Positions 1 through 9,031 of a stretch of DNA of 64,000 nucleotides are shown in pieces (positions within the stretch are counted from its first letter, which is position 1; the number at the start of each line of letters is the position of its first letter). A program made the position numbers and the translations under genes. Source of the stretch: Vibrio sp. 10N.286.49.B3 (lineage in GTDB: Bacteria; Pseudomonadota; Gammaproteobacteria; Enterobacterales; Vibrionaceae); contig NZ_MCUV01000001.1 of NCBI RefSeq assembly GCF_002873395.1, forward strand, positions 186,001 to 250,000. The letters are read 5' to 3'. The notes under the pieces are model-generated. The model worked only from the letters and a program-made list of their open reading frames with translations. It was not told the origin of the DNA and ran no database searches.

Positions 1-1109
1 TCACCACGGAAGTACTGTAGCGCTGCAGTAATTGCAGGTACACCTGTTGTGTAAGAGATCGCTTGATGCTCAACATCTTTATAAGCAACTTCATGGTCAG
101 CATTATTGTAGATAAATACGCTGCGTGGCTTACCATCTTTTGTACCTTGAACCCAAGTACCAATGCACGTCAAGCCAGTGTAGCCTGGTGCTAATGAGGT
201 TGGATCAGGTAGCAGTGCTTTTAACACATGTAGAGGCTGAACAACGGTGCCATCATGTAGTGTTAATGGATCAGGGCTTAGTAGACCAATGTCACGCATA
301 CAGTTGAAATAGTTTAGGTATTTATCACCGAAACCCATCCAGAATTCAATACGCTTTGCAGGGATAAATTCTTGCATTGAACGAACTTCATCGTGCGCCA
401 TTGAGTAAACTTTATGTGTGCCACAGTTAGGGAAATCAAACTCAAGCATACGTGTATGACAAGGAACCTGTTTCCACTCTTCATTTTCCCAGTAGAACGA
501 GTCACCTTGAATTTCTAGCATGTTTGTTTCTGGATCAAAGTTAGTTGCAAACTTCTTACCGTGATCACCATTGTTGATGTCCATTACATCAATCGTGTCG
601 ATCTCATCAAACAAGTGCTTCACTGCGTGAGCAGCAAAAACACTCACTACGCCTGGATCAAAACCTGCACCTAAAATACCAGTGATGCCTGCTTTCTCAA
701 ACTTCTCACGGAAGCCCCACTGCCAATCGTAAGCTTCTGGTACTTGCTGACCTTCCGAACATAAATCAACCGCTACAGAAGTATCTAAGTACGATACTTT
801 CGCCTGTAGACACGCTTCCATGATAGTAATGTTTACCCACGGAGGACCAGCATTAATAACAAGGTCAGGTTTTACTTCTTTAATCAATGCAACTAGAGCA
901 TCAACATCATCGGCATCAACCGCTTTTGCTTCTAGTTTCTTGCTTGCATCTTTAAGGTTATTTTTACCTTTAATCGATTCAATGATTTTTTCACATTTAG
1001 ATACAGTGCGTGATGCGATAGTAATATCACCTAAGGTATCATTATTTTGAGCTGCTTTATGTGCAACAACCCAGCCAACGCCGCCTGCACCAATTTGTAA
1101 AATGGACAT
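1..1109 (-). CDS. Carboxynorspermidine dehydrogenase (saccharopine dehydrogenase family), C-terminus cut by window edge
   Basis: Predicted to condense diaminopropane with aspartate semialdehyde and reduce the product with NADPH to carboxynorspermidine, the step before decarboxylation to norspermidine. Translating the minus strand from the ATG at 1109 gives about 369 codons running off position 1. The N-terminus is a Rossmann dinucleotide-binding loop (MSILQIGAGGVGWVVAHKAA), and further on are stretches typical of the saccharopine-dehydrogenase-like family (NAGPPWVN, GAGFDPGV). It lies 17 bp downstream of the aminotransferase/decarboxylase gene on the same strand, so the two are probably co-transcribed. 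In Vibrio the carboxynorspermidine decarboxylase gene (nspC) follows; here it would lie outside the window. Family assignment is firm; substrate is inferred from this pairing. Confidence 0.88.
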   Translation of the reverse strand, partial: MSILQIGAGGVGWVVAHKAAQNNDTLGDITIASRTVSKCEKIIESIKGKNNLKDASKKLEAKAVDADDVDALVALIKEVKPDLVINAGPPWVNITIMEACLQAKVSYLDTSVAVDLCSEGQQVPEAYDWQWGFREKFEKAGITGILGAGFDPGVVSVFAAHAVKHLFDEIDTIDVMDINNGDHGKKFATNFDPETNMLEIQGDSFYWENEEWKQVPCHTRMLEFDFPNCGTHKVYSMAHDEVRSMQEFIPAKRIEFWMGFGDKYLNYFNCMRDIGLLSPDPLTLHDGTVVQPLHVLKALLPDPTSLAPGYTGLTCIGTWVQGTKDGKPRSVFIYNNADHEVAYKDVEHQAISYTTGVPAITAALQYFRG

Positions 1110-1126
1110 TATCGCTTTCCTTTCTA

Positions 1127-4027
1127 TTAATTCACTTGTACCACTAGCTCTGCAGCTAGTTTATTCAATTTCTGTAATAATGACTGAAAATCCATCATCG
1201 TTAAGCATGGGTTTAGAATAGTAAATTTCAGAGCAGTCTGACCATTCACTACTGTTTCACCCAATACAGCAACACCACGAGTCAGTGCTTCCATTCGTAA
1301 TACATTATTAAACGCATCTAAATCACTTACACCATCATGTACTGCACGGAATAATACCGTTGATAATGATGGTTCGATAAGCAGCTCAAAACCATCTGTC
1401 TGGCTCACTAAATCGGCAACTTGTACTGTCTGCTCTAGTAAATGATCATACATTTGACCAAGTGCTTGAGGACCAACATTTTGCATTGTCATAAAGACTT
1501 TTAATGCATCAAAACGCTTCGTGGTAGCAATTGACTTATCCACTAGGTTTGGTAGTTCATCATGCTCACGATTTAAGTAATCAGCATGATGTAATAGATA
1601 CTTAAAGTTATGTTTATCTTTTACCAGTATAGCGCCACAGCTAATTGTTTGATAAAAAAGTTTATGGAAATCAACACTCACCGAATCTGCACGCTCAATT
1701 CCTTGTAAGCGATCTTTATGACTGCTCAGAATTAATGCACCGCCATAAGCGCTATCAACGTGGAACCATAACGACTCTTTTTCAGCGATTGTTGCTAAGG
1801 CATTAAGATCATCAATTGCACCGTGATCGGTTGTGCCTGCTGTGCCAACAAGAGCAAATGGAATTAAGCCCTGCTGCTTCAACTCAGCCACAGCTGACTC
1901 AAGCGCTTTAGGTTGAATCGTGCCATTTGGGTTAGTCGCAACGCAATGTACGGCTTTCTCACCTAAACCAAGTAACGAAGCTGATTTCTGCACCGTAAAG
2001 TGAGATTTATCAGAGCAGATAATACGCAACTTATCCGCGTAGTCTGGTAGACCTAACTTTTGAATTGAGTGTTGATTTTGACGGTCAGCAACCCAATCAC
2101 GAGCCAATAGCAGCCCCATGAAGTTACTTTGTGTGCCGCCACTGGTGAATACACCGTCAGCGTTTGCACCTAATTGGTACTTTTCACACATCCAATCAAC
2201 AACTTTCTGTTCAACATAAGTTGCCGAAGACGCTTGATCCCATGAATCCATTGATTGGTTCAGTGCCGCAATCATTGATTCAGCCGCAACAGCTGATAGT
2301 AATGGTGGCGTGTGTAAGTGTGCAATACAGTCTGGGTGTTGAACAAAAATCGAGTTTTTAGCAACAAGCTCAGCGGTGTCTGAAACTACGTCAACTAAAC
2401 TCGAGTGATCGCTATCTAGATTGACATCACGGATAGCTTGCTCTAGTTGTTGCGGTTCAAATGCTGAATATGGCGCTTCAACCTGTTCAAAAACGCTCTT
2501 CATCGTTTGAGTCGTATGGTTTAAAACTTTCTCAAACTCTTTACTGCCTTGCATGCCAGTATGAATAAAGTGCTGACGCCAGTTACTTTGAGCCACTTCA
2601 TTCTTCACTACTGATTCACCACCAGCAACTAAAATTGCCGATTCAATCGTGCTTAATGCAAAATCGATTTGTTCGTAAGAGATGATCAGCGGTGGTAAGA
2701 AGCGAATAACAGAGCCATCACGTCCACCCTTCTCTACCATCAAGCCACGCTCTAAAGCTGCACGTTGAATAGCAAGCGTCAGTTCACCATCAGCGACAGG
2801 CTCACCAAAACGGTTTTGCTCACCGTTAGATTTGATAATTTCAACACCTAGCATTAAGCCTTGGCCGCGAACTTCACCAATGCAATTTACACGCTGTTGG
2901 ATCGCTTCAAGACCTGCACGTAGGTAGTCACCGGCTTTTTGAGCGTGCTCAACTAAACCATCGCGCTCAATGATCTCAAGTGCTTTTGTGCCCGATACCA
3001 TTGCAAGTTGGTTTCCACGGAAAGTACCGGTGTGCTCACCTGCATTCCATGTGTCATTGCGCTTATTAAATACCAGCAATGACATTGGTAGACCACCACC
3101 AATCGCCTTAGATAAACAAAGGATGTCTGGCATCACATTCGCAGCTTCAAAAGCAAAACGGCTGCCTGTTTTACCAACACCACACTGGATTTCATCAAAG
3201 ATAAGTAGAATGCCGTGCTCATCACAAACTCTACGTAACTCTTTAAGCCAAAATGCAGGTGCAGGAATAACGCCACCTTCACCTTGAACGGGTTCAACGA
3301 TAATAGCAGCAGGCTTCATAATCCCTGCTTCATCATCATGAAGTAAACGTTCAATATAACGAATGCTTTGTTTAGCACCCGCATCGCCACCTAGCCCAAA
3401 TGGACAGCGGAAGCTATATGGGAAAGGCATAAAGTGAACATCTGACATCAAACCAGTACGACGAGCTTTCGTCCCCAGGTTACCCATCATCGCCATAGTG
3501 CCATTCGTCATACCATGGTAACCACCACGGAATGCAAACATCGTATTACGACCTGTCGTTTGTTTCGCTAACTTAATCGCAGCTTCAACAGCATCAGCAC
3601 CTGAAGGGCCACAGAACTGAATCACGCTATCTTTAGCAAACTCTTGAGGAAGGAAAGCTTTAACACGCTTCATGAACGTATCTTTCACTGGCGTCGTAAT
3701 ATCTAACGTCTGATATGGCAAACCAGAATCAAGTTGATCTTTTAGCGCTTGATTGATTTCTGGATGGTTATAGCCCAGAGCCAATGTTCCTGCACCAGCC
3801 AAACAATCCAAGAAAACTTGGCCTCGCGTATCTTCAACTAAAGCACCAAAAGCACGCTTGATGGCAATAGGTAGACGTCGAGGATAAGAACGAACGTCTG
3901 ATTCATTCTCAATTTGATCTAGCAATGCTTGGTCTAAGCTCAGATCATAAGTTCCATCAACATGTGGAACCTGGATAGACAATAGTGGGGTGATGCTCGA
4001 TGTTTCAATATTAAAGGCTGTACTCAT
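1127..4027 (-). CDS. Fused L-2,4-diaminobutyrate aminotransferase / diaminobutyrate decarboxylase
   Basis: A 966-residue bifunctional PLP enzyme. The N-terminal half (about 1-465) is a class III aminotransferase making diaminobutyrate from aspartate semialdehyde and glutamate: it has the FDEIQCGVGKTG segment and the PLP lysine in LSKAIGGG (K307). The C-terminal half (about 500-966) is a group II decarboxylase making 1,3-diaminopropane: HVDSAYGGA (D758) and the PLP lysine in DFHKL (K789). In many bacteria these are two genes; the fusion is characteristic of Vibrionaceae norspermidine synthesis. Both active-site lysines are present, so both halves should work. It is the first gene of the operon leading to the dehydrogenase at 1109. 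The upstream 546 bp hold several palindromes and may carry the control region. Confidence 0.93.
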   Translation of the reverse strand: MSTAFNIETSSITPLLSIQVPHVDGTYDLSLDQALLDQIENESDVRSYPRRLPIAIKRAFGALVEDTRGQVFLDCLAGAGTLALGYNHPEINQALKDQLDSGLPYQTLDITTPVKDTFMKRVKAFLPQEFAKDSVIQFCGPSGADAVEAAIKLAKQTTGRNTMFAFRGGYHGMTNGTMAMMGNLGTKARRTGLMSDVHFMPFPYSFRCPFGLGGDAGAKQSIRYIERLLHDDEAGIMKPAAIIVEPVQGEGGVIPAPAFWLKELRRVCDEHGILLIFDEIQCGVGKTGSRFAFEAANVMPDILCLSKAIGGGLPMSLLVFNKRNDTWNAGEHTGTFRGNQLAMVSGTKALEIIERDGLVEHAQKAGDYLRAGLEAIQQRVNCIGEVRGQGLMLGVEIIKSNGEQNRFGEPVADGELTLAIQRAALERGLMVEKGGRDGSVIRFLPPLIISYEQIDFALSTIESAILVAGGESVVKNEVAQSNWRQHFIHTGMQGSKEFEKVLNHTTQTMKSVFEQVEAPYSAFEPQQLEQAIRDVNLDSDHSSLVDVVSDTAELVAKNSIFVQHPDCIAHLHTPPLLSAVAAESMIAALNQSMDSWDQASSATYVEQKVVDWMCEKYQLGANADGVFTSGGTQSNFMGLLLARDWVADRQNQHSIQKLGLPDYADKLRIICSDKSHFTVQKSASLLGLGEKAVHCVATNPNGTIQPKALESAVAELKQQGLIPFALVGTAGTTDHGAIDDLNALATIAEKESLWFHVDSAYGGALILSSHKDRLQGIERADSVSVDFHKLFYQTISCGAILVKDKHNFKYLLHHADYLNREHDELPNLVDKSIATTKRFDALKVFMTMQNVGPQALGQMYDHLLEQTVQVADLVSQTDGFELLIEPSLSTVLFRAVHDGVSDLDAFNNVLRMEALTRGVAVLGETVVNGQTALKFTILNPCLTMMDFQSLLQKLNKLAAELVVQVN

Positions 4028-4212
4028 TTACCTAAAACCTTAGAACTAGCTATCTTCACATCAATAATGGTTACTGATGAGCGAAAGCAATTAGAATTTT
4101 ATTTTGAATAATGAAGAAGTAATACCCATGCAAAATGCATCAGCACAACAAATGGCTACTACTTTTGAATAGCAAAAAACGCGGATACTAGAATCAAGGT
4201 TCAGTGATGCTG

Positions 4213-4228
4213 CTGTTTTCTAAAACAG
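4213..4228. promoter_or_regulatory. LexA-box-like palindrome upstream of the norspermidine operon
   Basis: The sequence CTGTTTTCTAAAACAG fits CTGT-N8-ACAG with an AT-rich centre and 7-bp complementary arms. It lies about 185 bp upstream of the aminotransferase/decarboxylase start. The flanks (TG and GG) depart from the extended LexA consensus, so function is uncertain. Confidence 0.35.
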
Positions 4229-4494
4229 GGCAAATTGGTAATACAACGCTGATTAATACAATATGATTATTTGGATTCAATGTTGGGTTTCCCATGAACA
4301 TGATGCAAGCACCATTAGTATCCCGTCTATTAGTTAAAGGCTTAACTAATACCTACCCTACGCAATGTCACAATCAGCAAGAAGGTCATCACGCGTATCC
4401 CCCAGAAGCATTCCGAGATTGCGGCAGAAAATAGCACAATCTCGGATATGAAATCAATATTATTGCTTGAGATTTGTCAAATAAAAGCGCTTTT

Positions 4495-4549
4495 GTAGTT
4501 TACAGTACTCCATTAATATGCAAGTTGTTTACAGTGCTTCATTTATATG
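4495..4549. repeat. Two imperfect 26-bp direct repeats, 29-bp period
   Basis: Copies at 4495-4520 and 4524-4549 agree at 22 of 26 positions and share the core GTTTACAGT. They sit just downstream of the mshQ-like stop codon, outside any gene. Two regularly spaced copies could be paired binding sites or a decayed tandem duplication. Confidence 0.6.
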
Positions 4550-4573
4550 AGTGTATTCCACACCACTTTCCTA

Positions 4574-7500
4574 TCAGTAGCCAGTCATCCTTGCTTCACC
4601 TCGGAAGATAACTCTGTCATTCCCTCGGTAAACACCAAAGGTAACTAATGCTGCTGGATCTCCATCGCCAAGGTTATCCCAGTTATATTGTAGCCATGGG
4701 CGATCGCCGTGACTGCCAACACATGATTGCGCTTCATAGCGTGTTTCTAAGTATTTTGAGCTTTCACTACCAAAACGCAACCACATCTGTACTTGTTCAC
4801 GTACATAGCCCTCTTCTGCGACTTGGGACATCGCAAGCTCATTGGAAATACCTGCGAGCACCTGCCCTTCACCAATCAGCAAAGGATCCGCTTGACCCTC
4901 TTGCTCATGCCAACGCGTATCAAAACAATAGTTAGCACTGCTAAACTCAGAGCCACTATCTAAACTATTAGTTTCAAATTGGCGACCATTCCAGAATTCC
5001 ACTTTAAGCGGCACAGTAAGCGTGCTACCACTACTCCCATTGATATCTTGCAAAGCTGCGCGTCCATAGCGAAAATGAGGTTGAGTTAATAGAGGCGACT
5101 CGGTTTCATCGTCACTCCCTGGTGCAAAATCAACACCATCAACTGTATTTGATATAGCAAGTTTAAAACCTTCTAAGAATGGACCATCCGGTATCGTTGC
5201 CACTCTTTTATCATCTTCATTACTTTGTGCACCATCTTTATGGAAAACAAAGGTATCAAATTCAACACGTAAACCTTGAGGTGTCCAATCTTCAGCAGTC
5301 CATGACAAATCATTAAAGCTCGACACTGAACTCGCTTTATCTACTACTCTCTTGGTTATTCGCTCACCATGCCTGTCATAAATTTGATAATTCAAGTCAA
5401 CAACATTGCCATTGCTAAACAGGCCATAATTACGCGTTTGTCTATCATGCTTATTAAAAGCTTGCACAGCAAAAGTATGCCCTATACCTTGCCCCATATA
5501 AGCAAATCCATGGTGCTTGCTTGCATACTGCCAAGTAGTGTCAGTGACTGCGATATAATCCGGGACAAAGCGACCAATTGGACGCTCACCAACCACTCCA
5601 GTTTCAATACCACCAAAATCTGGAATAACAGAGAGATCGCTATAAAATGAGGAGTGATCATGAGCGATAAGCGTCATACTGCCCACTTCACTGTATTCCA
5701 ACTCATCAAAAGTGCTTTCTGAGATATCAACTAATTTACGATCCAATTCCTTTGCGCTGCTTAGTACCCCACTTGTACCGTCAACAGGTGAATGTAACTG
5801 ATGTGATAATGCAATCGCAGCATTAGGGTATTGACTAATCGGCAGCCAGTAATTATTCACACGAGTACTCGAGTCGCACTCCATCGCCTTATCTTGGTAA
5901 CGAACCGGGATGATCTGCAAATCAAAAGCTTCACCTGCGATGGCAAATTTATCCCCTGAAGACGAAGTGCCGTTCAAAGGTTGCTGGGTTGGTGAGCATA
6001 TATCAAAGCGCCAAGGTTTTACATTTACAGCAAAGCGCCCCATTAAATCGCCACCGCCATCAATTGGGCAATCAATACTTGGGTAATCATGACAGTTAAA
6101 CTGATTATCGGTGATATTAACGGTAAAACTGCCCACTTCAGAAAGCGTTAAATCATCGCTTGAAATGCCGTTGGAAAAACGAGGCTGATAAGCCAATGAA
6201 CCTTGCTGACCTTGAACAGGAAAGTTAAGCGTAAAATAAATCTCTGGCTTACCTGCATAGGCAACGTCAATCGGTTTATCGTTTGTATTACATGATAAAA
6301 CCGCTGCATTGATATTGGTCTTCATACCAGCGATCGCATTAACCCCTGCTACCTCAAATTTATAAGGGACAAAGTTAATCACCGTGGTCGCATCACTATC
6401 TTGCGTACTGTTTTTTATCTTGGCAGTAAGAGCAACATCAAGTTCTGGTTTATCATGACTTGCCGTAAACCATAACTCACCATTTGGGTTTGGCTGATAG
6501 CTATTGCCCACCTGACTGCCATAGTTAGGAACAAGCTCTATCCGATCAAATTCATGATCCAATTCAACAACCGTACCACTTGGCAGCGCACTTGGATTAC
6601 CGTCTTGATCAGTAATTAAAAATTGAATTTGTGGCGATTGACACGTTAATGCCATCTGCTCAACCTGCTGCACTGAGATAAAATACTCGTCACTCGGTGC
6701 TGCAGGGCGATCGTAGCAATAACCCGTACCGATCACTTTTGAACCATTAGTCATCTTAAGGTGATTCGCTGTGATCCCTCCATTGATATTGGTCTTATTA
6801 CTCAACTCTAAATTATCAGCCACAATAAAGGCATACACATTTTCATTATCAGTACTGGTGTTATGGATGGTGATATCTGCACCTGGTCCATAAATAAACA
6901 GATCCCTCATATCTCCAACATCCTGATAGCTAACAGGGTTTCTTTGCGTCAAACTATTCACAATATTGAGTACTACATGAGATTCAGTTTCAACAACCTT
7001 TAAGCCACCACCGCCAAAGTTCAACTCACTAAATGTATAGGCATTATTTTCACGAAAACGTAAATTGAGATCAGAGCCAGTATCAAAAGAGTTAAAAAAC
7101 AATGGCTGCCCTTCAGAACTTTCAAAAATAATGTATCTAATCGGTTTTGGCGCGCCGCTTTGATAATAAACATTAATATTATAATCAAATACCGACTTTC
7201 TCATGGTTAACGTCTGAGTCGCTAAGTCATAACTGCAGGCATTAGCTAAAGTTTCACAATGCGTATCAGGATCGGAGCTATTGTAGCCTTGGAATGTTAA
7301 TAGCGGTAAGCCGGAGATAAATTCTTCCTCTAATGCATGTGGTGTTTTTGCTAGCGGTCTTTTATTTTCATCTCCTGAAAACGGACTACAAACCCCTCCT
7401 GCACCACAGCTGTTCTTCGTGACATTGTTGACAAGGCTACTTCCACTATAGCCTGTCATTACTGCGTCATATTCTTTGTTACCTTGCGTAACTGTGGTTT

Positions 7501-8152
7501 TATATTGCGTTAAATAATCACTAGACCAACCTGTTATATCCTCTCCTGCTACGTTAGAAATAAACAGAGAGGAGTCTTTACTCCAAGGTTGGATAGGTTC
7601 AGGAAAGTATTCACAATACGCATCGCGAGTTGGTGGTGTATAAGCTTGTTGACAATGTAAGGATGTAAAACGCCACTGATCATCAGCATTGCTATGATCA
7701 GTGCGAAATACAACAGTTTCATTATGGGATAATGAGGATGTGACGATTTGTGGTGTTGTCCACTCTCCCCATCGCCCTCTTGATTTGATTCTTTTTGAGT
7801 AGCTAAACTGATTCAGGTCTGCATCGTAGTTGAGTCGATACTGGTTTTCTAAGTAATCACTCAGTGCAAATAAGGCATCATCGTAAAAATACGTATTGGG
7901 TTGCTTGCTATTGCCGCTTAGCCAAAAAATTTCTTGAGATCGATTAGTAAAACCCTGAATAGCCAATACATTATGATTTGCTTGATCATAACCATCGACA
8001 CTCCAAGTTAATTCAAAATCATTATGAGTCGTCACTTGGCAACTGTAGATTGATCTTGCATGAGCTGTCGACACTACAAACAAAAAACCAAACAAGATAA
8101 GAAACAGGTAAGATATACTATGGCGAGTCGGTTTTGATAACATAAATGGCAT
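4574..8152 (-). CDS. MshQ-like secreted protein with C-terminal DUF6701 region
   Basis: An 1192-residue exported protein. The N-terminus has a short basic region and a hydrophobic stretch ending in an Ala-His-Ala-type cleavage site near residue 32, so a signal peptide is likely. The body is rich in beta-prone, Asn/Ser/Thr-rich sequence with scattered Cys pairs. The second half (about 600-1190) resembles the DUF6701 region of MshQ from the mannose-sensitive haemagglutinin (MSHA) pilus locus, including the C-terminal part with WLQYNWDN. MshQ normally ends an msh pilus operon, but no other msh gene lies here: the neighbours are the tRNA cluster upstream and the norspermidine operon downstream. 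It could be an orphan adhesin or surface protein. The start has an AGGG just upstream. Family moderately sure; role unknown. Confidence 0.75.
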   Translation of the reverse strand: MPFMLSKPTRHSISYLFLILFGFLFVVSTAHARSIYSCQVTTHNDFELTWSVDGYDQANHNVLAIQGFTNRSQEIFWLSGNSKQPNTYFYDDALFALSDYLENQYRLNYDADLNQFSYSKRIKSRGRWGEWTTPQIVTSSLSHNETVVFRTDHSNADDQWRFTSLHCQQAYTPPTRDAYCEYFPEPIQPWSKDSSLFISNVAGEDITGWSSDYLTQYKTTVTQGNKEYDAVMTGYSGSSLVNNVTKNSCGAGGVCSPFSGDENKRPLAKTPHALEEEFISGLPLLTFQGYNSSDPDTHCETLANACSYDLATQTLTMRKSVFDYNINVYYQSGAPKPIRYIIFESSEGQPLFFNSFDTGSDLNLRFRENNAYTFSELNFGGGGLKVVETESHVVLNIVNSLTQRNPVSYQDVGDMRDLFIYGPGADITIHNTSTDNENVYAFIVADNLELSNKTNINGGITANHLKMTNGSKVIGTGYCYDRPAAPSDEYFISVQQVEQMALTCQSPQIQFLITDQDGNPSALPSGTVVELDHEFDRIELVPNYGSQVGNSYQPNPNGELWFTASHDKPELDVALTAKIKNSTQDSDATTVINFVPYKFEVAGVNAIAGMKTNINAAVLSCNTNDKPIDVAYAGKPEIYFTLNFPVQGQQGSLAYQPRFSNGISSDDLTLSEVGSFTVNITDNQFNCHDYPSIDCPIDGGGDLMGRFAVNVKPWRFDICSPTQQPLNGTSSSGDKFAIAGEAFDLQIIPVRYQDKAMECDSSTRVNNYWLPISQYPNAAIALSHQLHSPVDGTSGVLSSAKELDRKLVDISESTFDELEYSEVGSMTLIAHDHSSFYSDLSVIPDFGGIETGVVGERPIGRFVPDYIAVTDTTWQYASKHHGFAYMGQGIGHTFAVQAFNKHDRQTRNYGLFSNGNVVDLNYQIYDRHGERITKRVVDKASSVSSFNDLSWTAEDWTPQGLRVEFDTFVFHKDGAQSNEDDKRVATIPDGPFLEGFKLAISNTVDGVDFAPGSDDETESPLLTQPHFRYGRAALQDINGSSGSTLTVPLKVEFWNGRQFETNSLDSGSEFSSANYCFDTRWHEQEGQADPLLIGEGQVLAGISNELAMSQVAEEGYVREQVQMWLRFGSESSKYLETRYEAQSCVGSHGDRPWLQYNWDNLGDGDPAALVTFGVYRGNDRVIFRGEARMTGY

Positions 8153-8230
8153 GATGCCCTATTTATTTAATATAAAATAGGCAGTTATATTAATTAAGTG
8201 ACAATAGCTGTCAACCTTTAAATTCAAAAC

Positions 8231-8262
8231 AAAAAAAGCCCCGATATTTCTATCGGGGCTTT
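8231..8262 (-). terminator. Rho-independent terminator of the tRNA operon
   Basis: A 12-bp perfect stem (8235-8246 with 8251-8262), loop TTTC, followed on the minus strand by a run of U from the A-tract at 8231-8237. It lies directly after the last tRNA-Gly and before the mshQ-like gene. Confidence 0.9.
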
Positions 8263-8269
8263 CTTTATT

Positions 8270-8345
8270 TGGAGCGACACACGAGGTTCGAACTCGTGAC
8301 CTCAACCTTGGCAAGGTTGCGCTCTACCAGCTGAGCTAGTGTCGC
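8270..8345 (-). tRNA. tRNA-Gly (anticodon GCC)
   Basis: 76 nt including an encoded CCA. The 7-bp acceptor stem begins GCGACAC. The anticodon loop TTGCCAA reads GCC, and the T-arm contains GTTCGAAC. It appears identical to the tRNA-Gly at 8575-8650 and is the last gene of the four-tRNA cluster, just before the terminator. Confidence 0.97.
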
Positions 8346-8384
8346 ATGCTATATTCTCAACAAAAAGAATATAGATTTAATAGA

Positions 8385-8471
8385 TGGTGCCCCGGGCCGG
8401 ACTTGAACCGGCACAGCGCGAACGCCGAGGGATTTTAAATCCCTTGTGTCTACCAATTCCACCACCAGGGC
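8385..8471 (-). tRNA. tRNA-Leu (anticodon TAA)
   Basis: 87 nt including encoded CCA, with the long variable arm of a class II tRNA. The anticodon loop TTTAAAA reads TAA. The T-arm has GTTCAAGT. The acceptor pairs GCCCTGG with CCGGGGC through one T-G wobble. It lies between two tRNA-Gly copies. Confidence 0.96.
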
Positions 8472-8574
8472 ACGCAATTCTTTATTGCGATGCTCCTAAC
8501 CAATGTGCTTTAAAAGCAGGTTAGACACCATCTTTATAACAGCCTGCCATATAATGGCTGTTAGGTACAAAATT

Positions 8575-8650
8575 TGGAGCGACACACGAGGTTCGAACTC
8601 GTGACCTCAACCTTGGCAAGGTTGCGCTCTACCAGCTGAGCTAGTGTCGC
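8575..8650 (-). tRNA. tRNA-Gly (anticodon GCC), second copy
   Basis: 76 nt including encoded CCA, with the same sequence as the copy at 8270-8345. The spacers on either side differ, so this is a gene duplication confined to the tRNA unit or one kept identical by gene conversion. Confidence 0.97.
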
Positions 8651-8672
8651 ATATCAAATCACTAATAAGTGA

Positions 8673-8746
8673 TGGAGGCGCCTCCCGGAGTCGAACCGAG
8701 GTCCACGGATTTGCAATCCGCTGCATAGCCACTCTGCCAAGGCGCC
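8673..8746 (-). tRNA. tRNA-Cys (anticodon GCA)
   Basis: 74 nt including encoded CCA. The acceptor GGCGCCT pairs with AGGCGCC, and the anticodon loop TTGCAAA reads GCA. It is the first tRNA of the cluster. In E. coli the Gly-Cys-Leu tRNA group also follows pgsA, though with glycine first. Confidence 0.97.
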
Positions 8747-8800
8747 TTTAATCTTCACTACCCTTTAAAGTATGTTGCCATCCTCTTGGGTACGGGATGC

Positions 8801-8828
8801 ATTCTACGGATTCTCAGGGATGAGTCAA
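8801..8828 (-). promoter_or_regulatory. Promoter of the tRNA operon with GC-rich discriminator
   Basis: On the minus strand: -35 TTGACT (8828-8823), 16-nt spacer, -10 TAGAAT (8806-8801), then a C-rich stretch GCATCCCG before the likely start. Such a discriminator is typical of stable-RNA promoters under stringent (ppGpp) control. The leader to tRNA-Cys is about 45-50 nt. Confidence 0.75.
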
Positions 8829-9005
8829 TAGTTTTTTCTACTTTTTATTTCATTTGAATGAAAGTTGAGCTAACTGGTCATATTTAGCACTTAATTTACT
8901 TTATTAAGCGAGTTATAAGCAAATATTACTGTTATTACTAAGCCCTTAGTGCTTTATTGTACGCGGATAAGAACACTCTAAAAGTCAACTCAAGGCTATT
9001 TAAAC

Positions 9006-9031
9006 GAAAAAACGAGCCGAAGCTCGTTTTT
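9006..9031 (-). terminator. Terminator directly after pgsA
   Basis: The stem ACGAGC/GCTCGT, with flanking A and T tracts, begins at the base following the pgsA stop codon. It separates the uvrY-uvrC-pgsA transcript from the tRNA cluster, which has its own promoter. Confidence 0.88.

Larger units (their letters stand above)
4028..4573. other. Long intergenic region between the mshQ-like gene and the norspermidine operon
   Basis: No convincing gene. On the minus strand this is the 5' region of the norspermidine operon and the 3' region of the mshQ-like gene. It holds a CTGT-N8-ACAG palindrome (4213-4228), a dyad with 10-bp arms and a 4-nt centre (4328-4351), a hairpin with 9-bp arms (4413-4445) and two imperfect copies of a 26-bp sequence spaced 29 bp apart (4495-4520 and 4524-4549). 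A 46-codon plus-strand ORF at 4294-4434 has no ribosome binding site and is not called. Confidence 0.6.

Noticed and set aside
2970-3287. 105-codon plus-strand ORF inside the aminotransferase/decarboxylase gene
   Set aside because: Antisense shadow of a well-conserved enzyme, with no independent signals.
4294-4434. 46-codon plus-strand ORF (MNMMQAPLVSRLLVKGLTNT...) upstream of the norspermidine operon
   Set aside because: No ribosome binding site, no family resemblance, and it contains both the 10-bp-arm dyad and most of the 9-bp-arm hairpin, so the sequence is better explained by those structures.
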